Shown piece by piece: positions 35,220 to 45,645 of a stretch of DNA of 64,000 nucleotides. Position 1 is the first letter of the stretch, and each line of letters starts with the position of its first letter. The stretch is from Breviolum minutum Mf 1.05b.01 (Eukaryota > Sar > Dinophyceae > Suessiales > Symbiodiniaceae): positions 1 to 64,000 of the forward strand of contig DF240467.1 of the NCBI GenBank assembly GCA_000507305.1, in the 5' to 3' direction. A program made the translations under genes and the position numbers. The notes under the pieces were generated by a model, which worked only from the letters and a program-made list of their open reading frames with translations, had not been told where the DNA came from and ran no database searches.

Positions 35220-35698
35220 CTAAAGCTTCATTTGTGAAAGTTCGTGGGTCGGGGGTAGACCGAAACTATTAGCCTCCCCTGAAACTAGGAGCCAAAGCCT
35301 CTGAAAATTCCAATGATTGGAAGACAAGCCTTTCCTTTTGGGTTTCGGCTTATTTTACGCCTATTTTCAGAGGCTTTTGCTGTTGGTTTCAAGGAGGGTA
35401 GTTCAACAAGCAACTGGTACTCCAAGCAAAATGTTATCCATCAACCGGGGGGCGAACCCCTGAAAACTAACGAACATCCCCTGAAACATGGTCCCTTTTC
35501 AAGGGACGAATTCCTTCATGTCTGAGGGGGGTAACAAAACTCTGAGAGAGAAAAGGGCCGAAATCCTTTGATTTCGCCATCAGGATGGGCAAAGACGAGA
35601 GTGTTGCCAGTGAGCGTCCTCGAATGGGGAGCCCAGCAAGACTCGCAAAGTTTTGCCCCAGAATCTGAGGCAAATGCCATGTATGGCCCATTTATCAG
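35220..35698 (-). CDS. 3' part of a gene whose two introns are C elements
   Basis: Minus strand. Exon a (35698-35543, 52 codons) follows ATTCTTTTTGTCAG and reads LINGPYMAFASDSGAKLCES, with FAHPDGEIKGFRPFSLS at its end. Intron 1 (35542-35460, 83 nt, GA...AG) is a family C element. Exon b (35459-35408, 52 nt) reads GFAPRLMDNILLGVPVA. Intron 2 (35407-35279, 129 nt, GT...AG) is another C element. Exon c (35278-35220, 59 nt) reads EANSFGLPPTHELSQMKL and ends TAG. All phases match (0, then 1). A further C-like palindrome (35745-35853) sits in the next upstream intron. The CxxC-like pair in exon a (LCESCW) may bind metal; the family is not recognised. Confidence 0.6.
35270..35400. mobile_element. 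Family C element acting as intron
   Basis: TA-flanked. CCTCCCCTGAAACTAG and GTTGGTTTCAAGGAGGG ends, interior TGATTGGAAGACAAGCC and CGCCTATTTTCAGAGG. It nearly equals intron 35279-35407 of the minus-strand gene. Confidence 0.9.
35456..35533. mobile_element. Family C element acting as intron
   Basis: A short C copy: CCCCTGAAAACTAACGAACA to TTCATGTCTGAGGGGGGTA. It nearly equals intron 35460-35542; the minus-strand acceptor GTTAGTTTTCAG|GGG is its terminal repeat. Confidence 0.85.
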
Positions 35699-35744
35699 CT
35701 GACAAAAAGAATTAACAAAAAGTGGGTTTTGTAGTGGAAGCCTT

Positions 35745-35853
35745 ACATACACCCCAAAGTTTAACACTGAACCTGAAAATGATGAAACCTCCAAAAGGAA
35801 TCTCCTTTGCCGGGGGTTGATTTTCAGGTTCCATATTGAACCTCAGGTGTGTA
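35745..35853. mobile_element. C-like palindromic element
   Basis: TACACCCCAAAGTTTAACAC and CATATTGAACCTCAGGTGTG ends; ACCTGAAAATG and GATTTTCAGGTTCC pair inside. Confidence 0.75.
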
Positions 35854-36143
35854 ATTGACATGAATGAAGGCTTGCTGAAGGATTCAAATTTCAGACCAAC
35901 CTGCTAGTCGTACCAACCAAAAACAAGCATGCAGCAAAAAGAGGCACACAACAACAAATCTCTTCATTCTCCCACTTTCTGGGGATTTTTTTTTGGGTTA
36001 CTGTATACAAATCTAAAGATCTTCAACCTTATAGAAGGAGGCAGATTTTCCCCCCAAACTCCACGTAAGAGACCTCATCATTGGAGGGCTGGTGCTTCCT
36101 GCTGTTTTTTTTTGATCCCCGGCCGGGAATGAGGGAATTCATC

Positions 36144-36230
36144 AAATGATAGCGACCTCACGGGTTTTTTGGGCCCCCAACATGCAGCGAATAGTAAGGG
36201 AATTCCCCGGGCTATTTCATTTAACGGCGT
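36144..36230. mobile_element. Family F element, truncated
   Basis: AATGATAGCGACCTCACGGG, GCAGCGAATAGTAAGGGAAT; both terminal repeats are eroded. Confidence 0.65.
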
Positions 36231-36562
36231 GAGGTAACCAATCAACTATAATAGTTAATTGGTGGTTTGGGGCCTGGTGGTTTGGATTCCTAGGATCCCC
36301 GAAAATGAAAGGGATTGGGATTCTTAGGGGTATCCCGAGAATCTCCGTTTCGCGTCAACGGGAATCAACGGGTGGTGTCGTTGAACCAACGAGGTCGTTG
36401 GGCTAGTGACTTAGCCCCGGAGCTTTGGGGTCGTGTCGCTGCACATTTGGGGCCGCAGCAGTATCTTGGTTTCAGAAAAAACAAAAGAGCCAGGTGGGGG
36501 TTGAACACCAAGCAGTGAAGAAAGAGCTTCAAAGTAAATTCACATGTTTTCAATTCCTATTC

Positions 36563-36654
36563 TTCAAATATTTGAAATATTTTCACCCCGAAAATTGGGG
36601 AAGATGAACCCAATTTGACTACTGTAATATTTTTCAGATGGGTTGAATCCACCA
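36563..36654. mobile_element. Family B element, left end lost
   Basis: TTCAAATATTTGAAATATT, TTTTCACCCCGAAAATTGG, then ATATTTTTCAGATGGGTTGA. Confidence 0.65.
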
Positions 36655-37093
36655 AAAAAACAACCATCCCAGGGGATTCAAGCCGTGACCATTTTATCTC
36701 CCTAGTTGGAGGTCACTTAACTTCTAAAGGGTCACTTAACCATCCCCAAAAAGGTCACAAAGACTTGCCAGGGAACAGGTCCGAAATTTTGGAAGGAAGG
36801 ATAAAAGGTATTGTGATTTGGGGGGGTGTTTATCTTACTTTGTGTGACTGGAAGTGCGTTTGAAAGATGACACATGTACAGAACATTCGCGTGGGTTTCA
36901 AATTCAAATCTTGATTTTCATCCCTAAATGTGGGAGGAAATGCATGTGAATCGCATTTTTTCAGATGGTTGGTTCGAGAAAAACCACCAGCTTTGGAAGC
37001 TGAAGTCCGATCCTTTGCACCAAGTTGTGTCCATGGAGGGACGTGGGGAAAATGGCCAAAAATAGATGGGTGACTCACTGGGGTTATATATAA

Positions 37094-37201
37094 CTAGGTG
37101 GTGGTTTCAAACATTTTTCATTTTCATCCCTATTTGGGGAAGATTCCCAATTTGATCCCAATTTGACTAATATTTTTCAGATGTGTTGAAACCACCAACT
37201 A
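37094..37201. mobile_element. Family B palindromic element, near-consensus
   Basis: CTAGGTGGTGGTTTCAAAC to GTTGAAACCACCAACTAG, with TA at both ends. Confidence 0.92.
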
Positions 37202-37454
37202 GATAAGTTATAACTTATAACTACAACTCTATTGATAACTCGTTTGTTGGGCCCACCTTGTAGCCTTCGCCTGAATTTTTGACACTCGACTCGTGAAGTC
37301 AAAGATGTGTTGGGTGTCTCCCCGGTGATCTCAATTCTCTAATTCTTTGTTGGAACATTTACATGTCGCCAAAAAAATCAGGAAACCTTCTTCCAGAAAG
37401 AAATGTGAGGAAAAATGACTCCTTGCAGTAGGAAATGAATCGGAATATTTGCAG

Positions 37455-39653
37455 GAATGCAACATCCTAAAGCTATCTGGGATATCTTTTCACCTGCCGA
37501 GGTATATGCGTTGGGTGCCCCAAGTTTGGAGACATTCCGCAGGGTGGGGTGGAAGGGTGTTATTGCAAATGAGCTAGTTGGTGGCAACTCAAATATTTTT
37601 GGAATTTGCACCCCGAAAATTGGGAAGATGAACCCAATTTGACGAGCATATTTTTCAGATGGGTTGGTTCAACCACCAACCAGTGAGACAGGTTTAATTT
37701 CAGAGGGTCCAGGGTGCATAACCAAGGAACATTGAACAACGGTAATACTACACCTTGCAGTTCACCCACCAGGATGACATCACATTTCTAGGTCCAGGAA
37801 TCCTTACCTAATTCTTTCACGTTGTCATCCTGGGTGGGGGGAGTAGATCCAAATGACACCCCACCAAAAATGACATGTAACATGGAACCTGAAAAATCTA
37901 TTTGAAAAGGCATTAACATAGATTTTCCCCGGTTTCAGTATACACTCCTATAAACTAACATGGCGTATAGTTGCATGATCCACTTTGACGTGCGCATATT
38001 TTATTCATCTGGGTGGTTACAGAGAAATTCTTTGATTTAAGTTTGATGAACCTACATCGAAGTCTGCTTCAAAAAGCTGAGAAGGTGCAGAAAATTACGG
38101 GGAAAATTTCAGGCACCCTGCACGTTTGCCACAAAAAGGCGCAGGTTTAACTGACCAGCTACACTATTTTGCACTTTCGGAGAGTTGAGGCAAGATCCCC
38201 CCCCGAAAAAACTAAGGAATAACCCCACAAAATTGAGGCTTGGAAGATGATCGCCTTTCCTTCTAAAAATAGTCCCTTCTTAGGGGACATGATCCGATTT
38301 TAGTGGTGTAAGGTAAAGCAAGCAAGCAAATTCTCCCCCCCCCTTTTTTCGATCCACCTGCACTCGCCACTTGAAAAACAGATATTCAAATGGACTCATT
38401 GGACAATGGATCTATTTGCCACTCAGGATGCTTGTGGCAAATAAAGGTTTATATACTTCCCTGAAACCTAACAATTTGAATCTGAAAAATCATCTAGAAA
38501 TGAAAAGGAAAATCATCTGAACCAAAAAATCTCCATGACTTTGGGTTCAAAATGTTACTTTTCGGGGGTATAGTTTGGGATTCCCAATGTTAGACATGTC
38601 ATCCATCCTTGGTGTGAACACACGATCATCTCCTAGGGCTATTGACTTGTAGCCGGGGCCTTGTGCTGAAACACGAGAGGTGCCAAATGAGAAAATGGTG
38701 GCCAGTTGGTGATGTGGTGGCTTATGACTTCTTACCCCGTGGGAAACATGGTTGGAATTTCCTCATTGTCAGGTGTGCAGATGTATCAAAACAACATATA
38801 CTACATATAGCGACAGTCTACATATATGTATAAGTTCTAGATATATACAATATGTATGAATATATATATATATATGTACATCTATGTCGGTATATTATAT
38901 ATACATATCTTGTGCATATGTTGTATATATAATATATAGTCTATGTTTGTATATGTTGTAAATATAAATACATATGTAAATACAGCTTTCTCAAGTAAGA
39001 AGCCAGCCAACACCAATGACTGGAATGCTGAAGCCATCAGCCCAAAGTTCATATTTTTGGTATCCAGCCTTACAAGATGGCAGGTCTCCCCCGTAAGATG
39101 GCATGAGATTTTCATTTGCCCCCTACTTTTCCCACAGGTCCGAGTGACATGTATTCCAGGCTACATAACGCGTTTTGTGTTTTCTGGGGGGGAACTGCGG
39201 TGATAGTTTGAGGGGGAGCTGTGAGGGGTGTTGCCTGTGTTTGGATCTTCGGCAAAACCTGTTGATTCATGACACATTTCCAACTTTTTCGCCAGGGACC
39301 GGCTTTGGCACTTCTTCTGCCACTTTGCGGGCTATGCCCGGCGCAGTGAAGAAGGCATATGAGCGGGTCAATAATGTTGAATGTACAGGGTGGATGAGGA
39401 GATGCTTGGGGATGTTGCAAATGGCTTTCATGTTGATCCCTTTTCTGAACCATGGCCGGAGAAACAGTCATTTGCAACTTCTACGTATTTGCTTATTAGA
39501 AAAACCCTTCACTCAGCTACCTTTTGCCAGGTTGTGGTATCGTAGGCATGAAAGGTACCCACCCCAAGCTACGGCAGTTTCTGGATTATTTTTTCGTCAA
39601 AGGCCTTTTAAAAGAACATGGGGAACATGCTGAGCTGCATCACCCTTTCCTAG
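37455..39653 (+). CDS. Multi-exon gene, last intron(s) begin at B elements
   Basis: Probable exons: 37455-37576 (after ATATTTGCAG; PKAIWDIFSPAEVYALGAPS), 38653-38772 (GLVLKHERCQMRKWWPVGDV; donor GTCAG|GTGTGC), 38996-39083 (KKPANTNDWNAEAISPKFIF; donor GGCAG|GTCTCC), 39138-39199 (VRVTCIPGYITRFVFSG; donor TGCG|GTGATA), 39296-39389 (TGFGTSSATLRAMPGAVKKA) and 39531-39653 (CGIVGMKGTHPKLRQFLDYF). Exons 2 to 4 join in phase. The joins 1-2, 4-5 and 5-6 do not close with GT donors, so donors may be GA/GC or exons are missing. Exons 1 and 6 both end exactly where a B element begins. The first exon may belong to a separate gene. The family is not recognised. Confidence 0.45.
37575..37683. mobile_element. 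Family B element at an exon end
   Basis: TAGTTGGTGGCAACTCAAAT to GGTTCAACCACCAACCAG. The upstream reading frame ends at its left GT. Confidence 0.9.
38200..38312. mobile_element. Family C-like element
   Basis: CCCGAAAAAACTAAGGAATA, TTGGAAGATGATCGCC, then AGGGGACATGATCCGATTTT. Confidence 0.55.
38815..38965. repeat. TA-rich low-complexity tract
   Basis: Alternating TATA/TATG/CATA sequence for about 150 bases inside an intron. Confidence 0.8.
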
Positions 39654-39768
39654 GTGGTGGCAACTCAAGTATTTTTTTCATTTTCACCCCAAACATTGAC
39701 CGGGGAAATGATCCAATTTGACTTGCGCATGTTTTTCAAATGGGTTGGTGAAAAACCACCACCTATAG
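39651..39768. mobile_element. Family B element at an exon end
   Basis: C-TA-GGTGGTGGCAACTC and AAAACCACCACC-TA-TAG; the TA repeats on both sides. The exon upstream ends CCTAG|GTGGTGG. Confidence 0.9.
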
Positions 39769-40208
39769 TTTCTTAAACCATTCGTTTTTTGCAACCGAGT
39801 AGCTTTCAGTGGGGGGATTGCTAGGATTCCCATGATGCTTTTTCTTGTATGGCGCATGAACTTTTAGTTGATGATTTCTCAAAAAAATTGTCTGGATTAG
39901 CATCTAAGGCAAACATCACCTAAAGAAGGAAACGCAAAAAACATGTTTTTTTCATGTTTTTTTGGTAGGTGACTTAGGTCCGGTGATCCCCATGACCGTT
40001 CTTGGGGTGTCGTGGGCGAGCCCACGTGGATGACTTGATGACAGGTGGCTGCTGGTGGAATGGGAAAATGCCTCAATTGCATTGGGAGCCTTGGCGAACT
40101 GCTGAGTGAGTGGGTGATAAAGGGCCAAAGGGCTACACCACCGAAGCTGAAACCTCGAATTTTTGTACTTTCCCTTTTGCAAAATGGGTGATTTTCAGGT
40201 TCGAAGTG

Positions 40209-40296
40209 TTACCCTCCTTGAAACTAACTAGCAGCTAGCATCTCAAAAATCATGGTTGGAAGACAAGCCTTTCCGTTTGGGTTTCGGCCTATGCCT
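40209..40296. mobile_element. Family C element, 5' half
   Basis: TACCCTCCTTGAAACTAACT, then TTGGAAGACAAGCCTTTCCG; the right half is missing. Confidence 0.6.
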
Positions 40297-40365
40297 TCTA
40301 ACTGTTGGGGGTTATATATTTTTAACTTTGCTGGAATCCTATAAGTTGGCTTCATTTTGCCTACC

Positions 40366-40560
40366 CACGTGGAGGATGGGCTCCCAGGACTTGGATAAGT
40401 GGTGATAGTGGTGATCGCATCACCCCCCATGAAAACAAGGCAAAAAAGGCCATGGATGGAGGGGTCACAAGTTGCCCGATCCTGAAAGGGGACAACAACG
40501 ATCACCATGATGATAAACCACGTATCCAAGTCCTGGGATGATCCTCCAAGTAGGTGGTGG
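40366..40560. mobile_element. Family J palindromic element
   Basis: CTACCCACGTGGAGGATGGG and TGGGATGATCCTCCAAGTAG; AGGACTTGGATAAGTGGTGA pairs with ACCACGTATCCAAGTCCT. Confidence 0.8.
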
Positions 40561-41054
40561 TTTATACTACACCCCCGTGAAAACAAAGATGACAACGAGG
40601 TTCGAAGATCCATTTTAATCATGAAAATCACCTTACTAACTGGTGGATTCTAGGATTCACCTACCAGGATTAGTCATGAACCATTTTGAGGTTCGAAGAT
40701 CTCAACTAAACCTTCATGGCTGCGAGTGGAGCATCCTGGGTTTTTGTGTTTTAGGTAGATCCAAGGGAGGGCTCCGAAATGGAAGATTTCTAGATGTTTC
40801 TATTTGAAAAGCCACCTTTGAATGACCGAATTACACAGGCCCCCCCCCAAAAAAAGCCCAAAAGTTGGAAAACAAAACACAGAAAATCATTAGACACGAA
40901 CAGTTTTTAGAAGGATTTGCTTTAGGGGAAGGGGATACTTTGGGATTCCCATTGAATTTTCAATGTTCGGTTCATGTTTCTGAAAAAAGGGGGATACTCC
41001 TAGTTCATATTCTACCGCTCCTCCGATGCTTATGCTGCTATCAGATGATCAGTT

Positions 41055-41094
41055 GTTGGAAAGCTCGGGTCGCGTCGGTAGCGTCGGAGCAACA
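41055..41094 (+). CDS. Candidate short exon
   Basis: Between GATGATCAG and a strong donor CAACAT|GTAAGT. Open as CWKARVASVASEQH or LLESSGRVGSVGAT. It may be the exon before 41572. Confidence 0.3.
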
Positions 41095-41432
41095 TGTAAG
41101 TCCAGGAAGACCTGCTGTAAATACACCACAATAAACCAAGGACATTCCTTATGACAGTGAGGGATCATCCAGGGATCAAAGGGAATGAATGGTTGTTCGG
41201 GTGACATTGTTTTCTTAAGACTTGGAGGTTCGTTTCAGTTCACCCTTCCATTTTCACGTGCTCGATCGGGTGGATTTGACTCCTCGTTTCATCCTCTTTC
41301 AACTGGGGGTTAAGTAGATATTTACTGGGACTGTAGCAGTTAATAACTACTGACCGTACTTTAAGATTCGAACTACTTATGAATGAAACATGGACGTAAT
41401 ACCGACACACACACACACAAAATACATAGAAT

Positions 41433-41520
41433 CGCTGAAAACTACCATAGCCCCTGACAATAAATGGTTGGAAGATGAAATTTCCCTTTTCAAAATAGTG
41501 CCTTTTTGAAGGGGTATCTA
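41433..41520. mobile_element. Family C element, partial
   Basis: CTGAAAACTACCATAGCCCC and TGGTTGGAAGATGAAATTTC; the right terminal repeat is replaced. Confidence 0.6.
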
Positions 41521-41571
41521 CATATTATAACATTTATAGTAGTAATAGTCCTTATATAACTACTAATCCAG

Positions 41572-42653
41572 ACTGAGCTGGCTTGGCTTTGGTACACCCC
41601 ATGCGCTCCTTCCACCCGCCGAACGAGTCATGGGGGGAGCTTTTGTTCAGGAACTGCTCTTCAGGGAAAATGCCCTAGCAGCCCGGGTGGCCACCGGAGA
41701 GCTGGGGAATCAGAGGGTGTTTTCCAAAAAAAGAACCATGTATAGCGATAGATAAGTTGACCTCCATTTTTGGATTAGATGATAACACACCCCAAAAATG
41801 TAACAGTTCGCCCCCTGAAAACGGATGGTTAGGCCGACGATCGTTGTCTTTTGGGGCGCTTAGGCCTATTTTCAGGGGTTTTTGCTGTTAAATTTCCGGG
41901 GTGCAACATATTGCAACTCTACGTGGACTTTATCTACTCCTCAACCAAGTGACCGTTACCTGTGGTGAGTTGAAGCTTCAGTCCCAGTTTTACCACCATC
42001 TATAAGCCGCCCCACATCTAAATGCCTACTCACTGACTGTGGGATAAGAGGGCCACAATAAGGTTTCGAACAGAACTCACCTGCTGTTTTTGGACCTCAA
42101 AAAAACAGTTTTTTGGGTTGAAAGATGACCAGCCTTTCCGTCCTTGGGTTGATTTTTTCAGGGGCGGAAATGCTGTTAGTCTTTACCAGATTGGCCCAAA
42201 AACCGTAAAAAACATATATACACATGCATTCTAGCCGATTCTAGCCCCTATAAGTAGGTTTATAACTCCCGTGAAAACCCGTCAATTTTCAGCCATTTCT
42301 AATGGCCCTACAACTGGAGGAATGGTCAATCGTCTGTTAGGCAGAGTTGAAGCACCTCTTCTGCTGGCTACGTGTGGGTTCGGGGGTTTCCTGGTGGTTT
42401 GGGGTTTCCTGAGAGATCTGGGGGGCCCAATGGGGGGGTACACAGCCCTGAAACTAACAGATGAAGCCTTTCCTTTTGGGGCGTTTAGGCCCATTTTTTC
42501 AGGGGCGAACTGGCTGTTGGTTTCAGGGAGTGTAACCTTTTTTGGAAAATCAAAAGACTTCACAAAGAATTGGCACGGGGACCCACTCAAAACCGCATAC
42601 TTTTGTTTGGGGGGTCAATTCCCACCCCAAAATGCCTCAAGAATGCAGCGTGA
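41572..42653 (+). CDS. Gene end with membrane span and a C-element intron
   Basis: Exon 41572-41716 (after ACTAATCCAG) reads LSWLGFGTPHALLPPAERVM, then GGAFVQELLFRENALAARVA, to AGAGG|GTGTTT. Exon 42293-42437 (after CAATTTTCAG) reads VNRLLGRVEAPLLLATCGFG, then a hydrophobic FLVVWGFL, and ends ATGGGGGG|GTACAC. The intron 42438-42526 (89 nt) is a family C element with acceptor TTGGTTTCAG. The last exon 42527-42653 joins in phase and reads ECNLFWKIKRLHKELARGPT to CLKNAA and TGA. The join 41716 to 42293 is not in phase as drawn, so a small exon is missing or the donor differs. One membrane span is predicted; the family is unknown. Confidence 0.5.
41784..41911. mobile_element. Family C element
   Basis: ACACCCCAAAAATGTAACAG and TGCTGTTAAATTTCCGGGGT, with CCTATTTTCAGGGG inside. 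Confidence 0.75.
42439..42534. mobile_element. Family C element acting as intron
   Basis: TACACAGCCCTGAAACTAAC to CTGTTGGTTTCAGGGAGTGTA, TA at both ends. It coincides with intron 42438-42526. Confidence 0.92.
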
Positions 42654-42892
42654 AGTGCTACAGCTGCTATAGTTTATTCTGGAAATGATCCTGAAATTCT
42701 TTGGATTGTCTGTGCGGATTACATAGAGCATACTGAAAGGGGCCTTGGTCAGAATCAATCAAGGTTTTTTTTTCAGGATGCTAAAGCACCAAGCACGGTG
42801 TTCCCAATCTCCGTTGGTTGGTTGGTTTGTGTTAGTTGCTGGTATTGGCTGCTGGTGATGACTTGAGCAACGAAAAATGGCCTCTGGTCGTT

Positions 42893-42985
42893 TAGGGTAT
42901 ATATATAGGGGATGACAAACTACCCAGTTATATAGGGTAGTAAACCATTATAAGGATCCCTATTAAGCAACCAATGGCTCACTTG
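42893..42985 (+). mobile_element. Family D element
   Basis: ATATAGGGGATGACAAACTA, CCCAGTTATATAGGG and AAGGATCCCTATTAAGCAAC. Confidence 0.8.
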
Positions 42986-43024
42986 CTTTTCCTACGGAAT
43001 TTCCTGACGAGAAGGGGATTGCAG

Positions 43025-43635
43025 ATATGAGATCAGCCTCGGCTCCACTGCTAAACCAGCTAATTACCTTCGGATGAGAGTAGATACCCGGTGACGTCAT
43101 TGATGTTACCTACTGTTGATGGAAGAAATCCTGCACCACCTGGGATGTAGAAAACCCTATAAATAATGGGATAATCATCGTCCTTGGTGGTGCAGGATTT
43201 TGTCCATCAACAGTATCACGTTCGTTTTCACCACCGTCCAACTTAAGTTAACACATCATGTAACCACAAACTAAGGATTGCTTGATCAAGAAATTTTAGA
43301 CCTTTTCTTTTTGAAGGTTAAGGGGATCCTCATTTTCGACACGGGGGACCCCACAGACCCCGGCAATTTCTTTTTTTAATGTCCCCTACCAGGCGATGAA
43401 GAGCTCCGCTTTGCAGTGTCACAGGTGTGGGGGAAGACCTTGCAATTGGAAAGAAACAAATCATATGGCATTTCATTGGATGACTGTGTGCTATCCTGTT
43501 TGATTTCTTTTCACCACTTACTGTGCTTGTATAGTTCTGTTACAGTGTCGTGCTCCCACCACCAGTGTCAGGGACACGTCTCATGTCGAGATTGCTCGAG
43601 CGATCGTTGGTCTAAACTCCCATTGTTTCCATATA
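43025..43635 (+). CDS. Three candidate exons of one gene
   Basis: 43025-43090 (after GGGGATTGCAG; YEISLGSTAKPANYLRMRVD; donor ACCCG|GTGACG), 43393 to about 43490 (after CCCCTACCAG; DEELRFAVSQVWGKTLQLER, then NKSYGISLDDCVLS) and 43572 onward (after CAGTGTCAG; DTSHVEIARAIVGLNS). A near-consensus A element lies in the first intron. Phases of the first join do not match as read, so one boundary is wrong. The family is not recognised. Confidence 0.45.
43111..43215. mobile_element. Family A element, near-consensus
   Basis: TACTGTTGATGGAAGAAATC, CACCACCTGGGATGTAGAAA and GTCCATCAACAGTA. Confidence 0.93.
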
Positions 43636-43700
43636 ATAGGGGATGGTCATCAACCCAATAGTAGGATCTATATACCCAATCATATGTGCTTGGCGAATCA

Positions 43701-43810
43701 TACTGTTGATGGTTCAGAAATCCGGCCTTCACCAGTTCAGGTCGGTAGTTTATCCCACTATTTGCAGGGAATTTTACATCCCAGGTGGTGCAGGTTCTGC
43801 ATCAACTGTA
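43701..43810. mobile_element. Family A variant element
   Basis: TACTGTTGATGGTTCAGAAA, inverted interior GGTAGTTTATCCCACTATT, right end GCAGGTTCTGCATCAACTGT. Confidence 0.85.
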
Positions 43811-43835
43811 TTTTGAATCCGCGATATCTGATCAT

Positions 43836-43923
43836 AGGGAAAATGGTGGTACCCTTGGGGAAAATGGGGTTGATTAGTAAGGGTACCATCCCAAGGGCAG
43901 TTCCATTTTCCCTATGATCTGAA
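43836..43923. mobile_element. Family I-like palindromic element
   Basis: GATCATAGGGAAAATGG and CCATTTTCCCTATGATC are exact complements. GGTACCCTTGGG and CCCAAGGG pair inside. Confidence 0.88.
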
Positions 43924-44774
43924 ATAAAAAAAAGCTGGGCAATATGTGATTTGAATGGAAAACACCCCATGAACTTTGGAGAGAACTTCGTTTTTTTAGT
44001 TTCAGTCACACAATTTTTTCCTTAGAACAATTTTTTTTTCCCGTTCCGTAGGTTGGTACAGCTATCAGCAAAAATCTCGAACCGGTGGAAAATGTGGTGT
44101 TTTTTGAATACTTACCATTGATTGGCTTGGTACTGATATGATCCAGCTAAAAGGATCCACCAGGAATGCATCCAGGCCATATATTTGCTATTGGAAAACT
44201 GAGATCTTTTAAATTTGAGCCTGCAAGTCTGGAAAGATGAGAGAGTTTCAGCTATTCGGAAAGATGAGTGGTGTGTATGATGGGACTCATTTCGGAATGT
44301 GTTCATGTGAGACTCAATAAATTCCTTATCTCACATCTTTTCCTCTCGCACCATTTCCTTTTGAGCGTTTCTAGTAAAAATACAATGCTGAATTTGATGG
44401 ATGCAACAAGTCTTGGCTTAAGACTTTTTGCATGATATAGCGAGCTGTATATGGCATATGGCCGTTGACCATGGGAACTTCAGGAAGAAATTCACCACTT
44501 CATCTGGGCAAATTATAACGACAAGGGAGGCCCCCCCCAAAATCCACGAACAATTGAGGTTTAGGAATTATACTACCTTGCCCCTAAAATCATTGATTTT
44601 CCTCGGATTTTCCTCATACTGTATTTTGATTCAGCTACAAAAAGGTCGAAACTAATGCTTTGTTGTACATAGGTATATTCCCAAGTGCAAAAATCCGGAT
44701 CCCTCGGATTAGTAAAGCAGAAACCACCAAGCAGCCATTGACTCTTCATAGCTTTCACTAGATTAAACTTTGAC

Positions 44775-44877
44775 CAAGTACCTAGCTAGGCATAGGTCCA
44801 GGGTTTAACCCCGGGTGAACCAGCGAAATGGTTGGGTGCGGCCCTTATGGCCTGGATCTATGTGCAGCTTAGACCAT
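44775..44877. mobile_element. Family G palindromic element
   Basis: TAGCTAGGCATAGGTCCAGG and CCTGGATCTATGTGCAGCTTA; AACCCCGGGTGAACC inside. Confidence 0.75.
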
Positions 44878-45026
44878 GCTGAAGAGATCATAGCTTTCAA
44901 TTCAGAAACATAAGAAAATCAATGACTCAATGACTGTATCTATGACGGACAATCCGCCTCATTTGCTGATGCTTAGATTAAGAATTATCCCGAATGTTCA
45001 CATGTTATCCAAGTGATTATACACAG

Positions 45027-45229
45027 GTCCCGCACTTTTGGCAGTCCCGGAAAATCTATCCGTATCGTATCATCACAAAGATGTATCAACACCCATGTTG
45101 AGCATCCTGCAACATACAGCTATATTGACATTGGTTATAGCGTTATACTTCACCATGGTTACCACATTAGAGTTCCAAAGCTCCACTCCACTTCAGGCGG
45201 AAGCGGCTGCCTTTAAGGATAATCGACAG
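45027..45229 (+). CDS. Exon with a membrane span
   Basis: Between TTATACACAG and CGACAG|GTGTGA, 203 nt, open in one frame: LAVPENLSVSYHHKDVSTPM, then SILQHTAILTLVIALYFTMV (hydrophobic), then PLQAEAAAFKDNRQ. Good acceptor and donor, balanced composition. One transmembrane segment is predicted. Neighbouring exons are not identified. Confidence 0.55.
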
Positions 45230-45540
45230 GTGTGATCTGCCAGGGAGTGATGTGGGGTTGGTTGGTTGTCTACTTTGTGATATTGGGGGAGCTAAGGAGC
45301 CAGGGATGATGTATTTGCCTACTAAATGAGGAGCTATTTGGAACCCCAGAATCTTAAAAATCACAGGGTAGTTGTTTGGTTGGGGTTTGAAGCGGGCGGG
45401 AGTTATTTTTGCCAAACAAAAAGCTGGGAACAAGAAATCGGGTTACGTTAACACGTTAACGGTTCGGCGTTGGTGGTGCCTTCGGAGAAATTCCACAAAA
45501 TCCAACTTGCGGACTTTTTTCTTTAAAATAATGGATCTTG

Positions 45541-45645
45541 ACTTAGCCGCACATAGGCCCAGGGTTATAGGGGCCGCCCCAACCATTTCCCATATGAAGG
45601 GATGGTTCACCCTATAACTATAACTGTGTCTATGCGCAGCTAAGT
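45541..45645. mobile_element. Family G palindromic element
   Basis: TTAGCCGCACATAGGCCCAG and CTGTGTCTATGCGCAGCTAA; GGTTATAGGGG and CCCTATAAC pair. Confidence 0.85.

Noticed and set aside
39112-39477. 121-codon minus-strand frame
   Set aside because: Antisense to plus-strand exons with good splice sites and phase.
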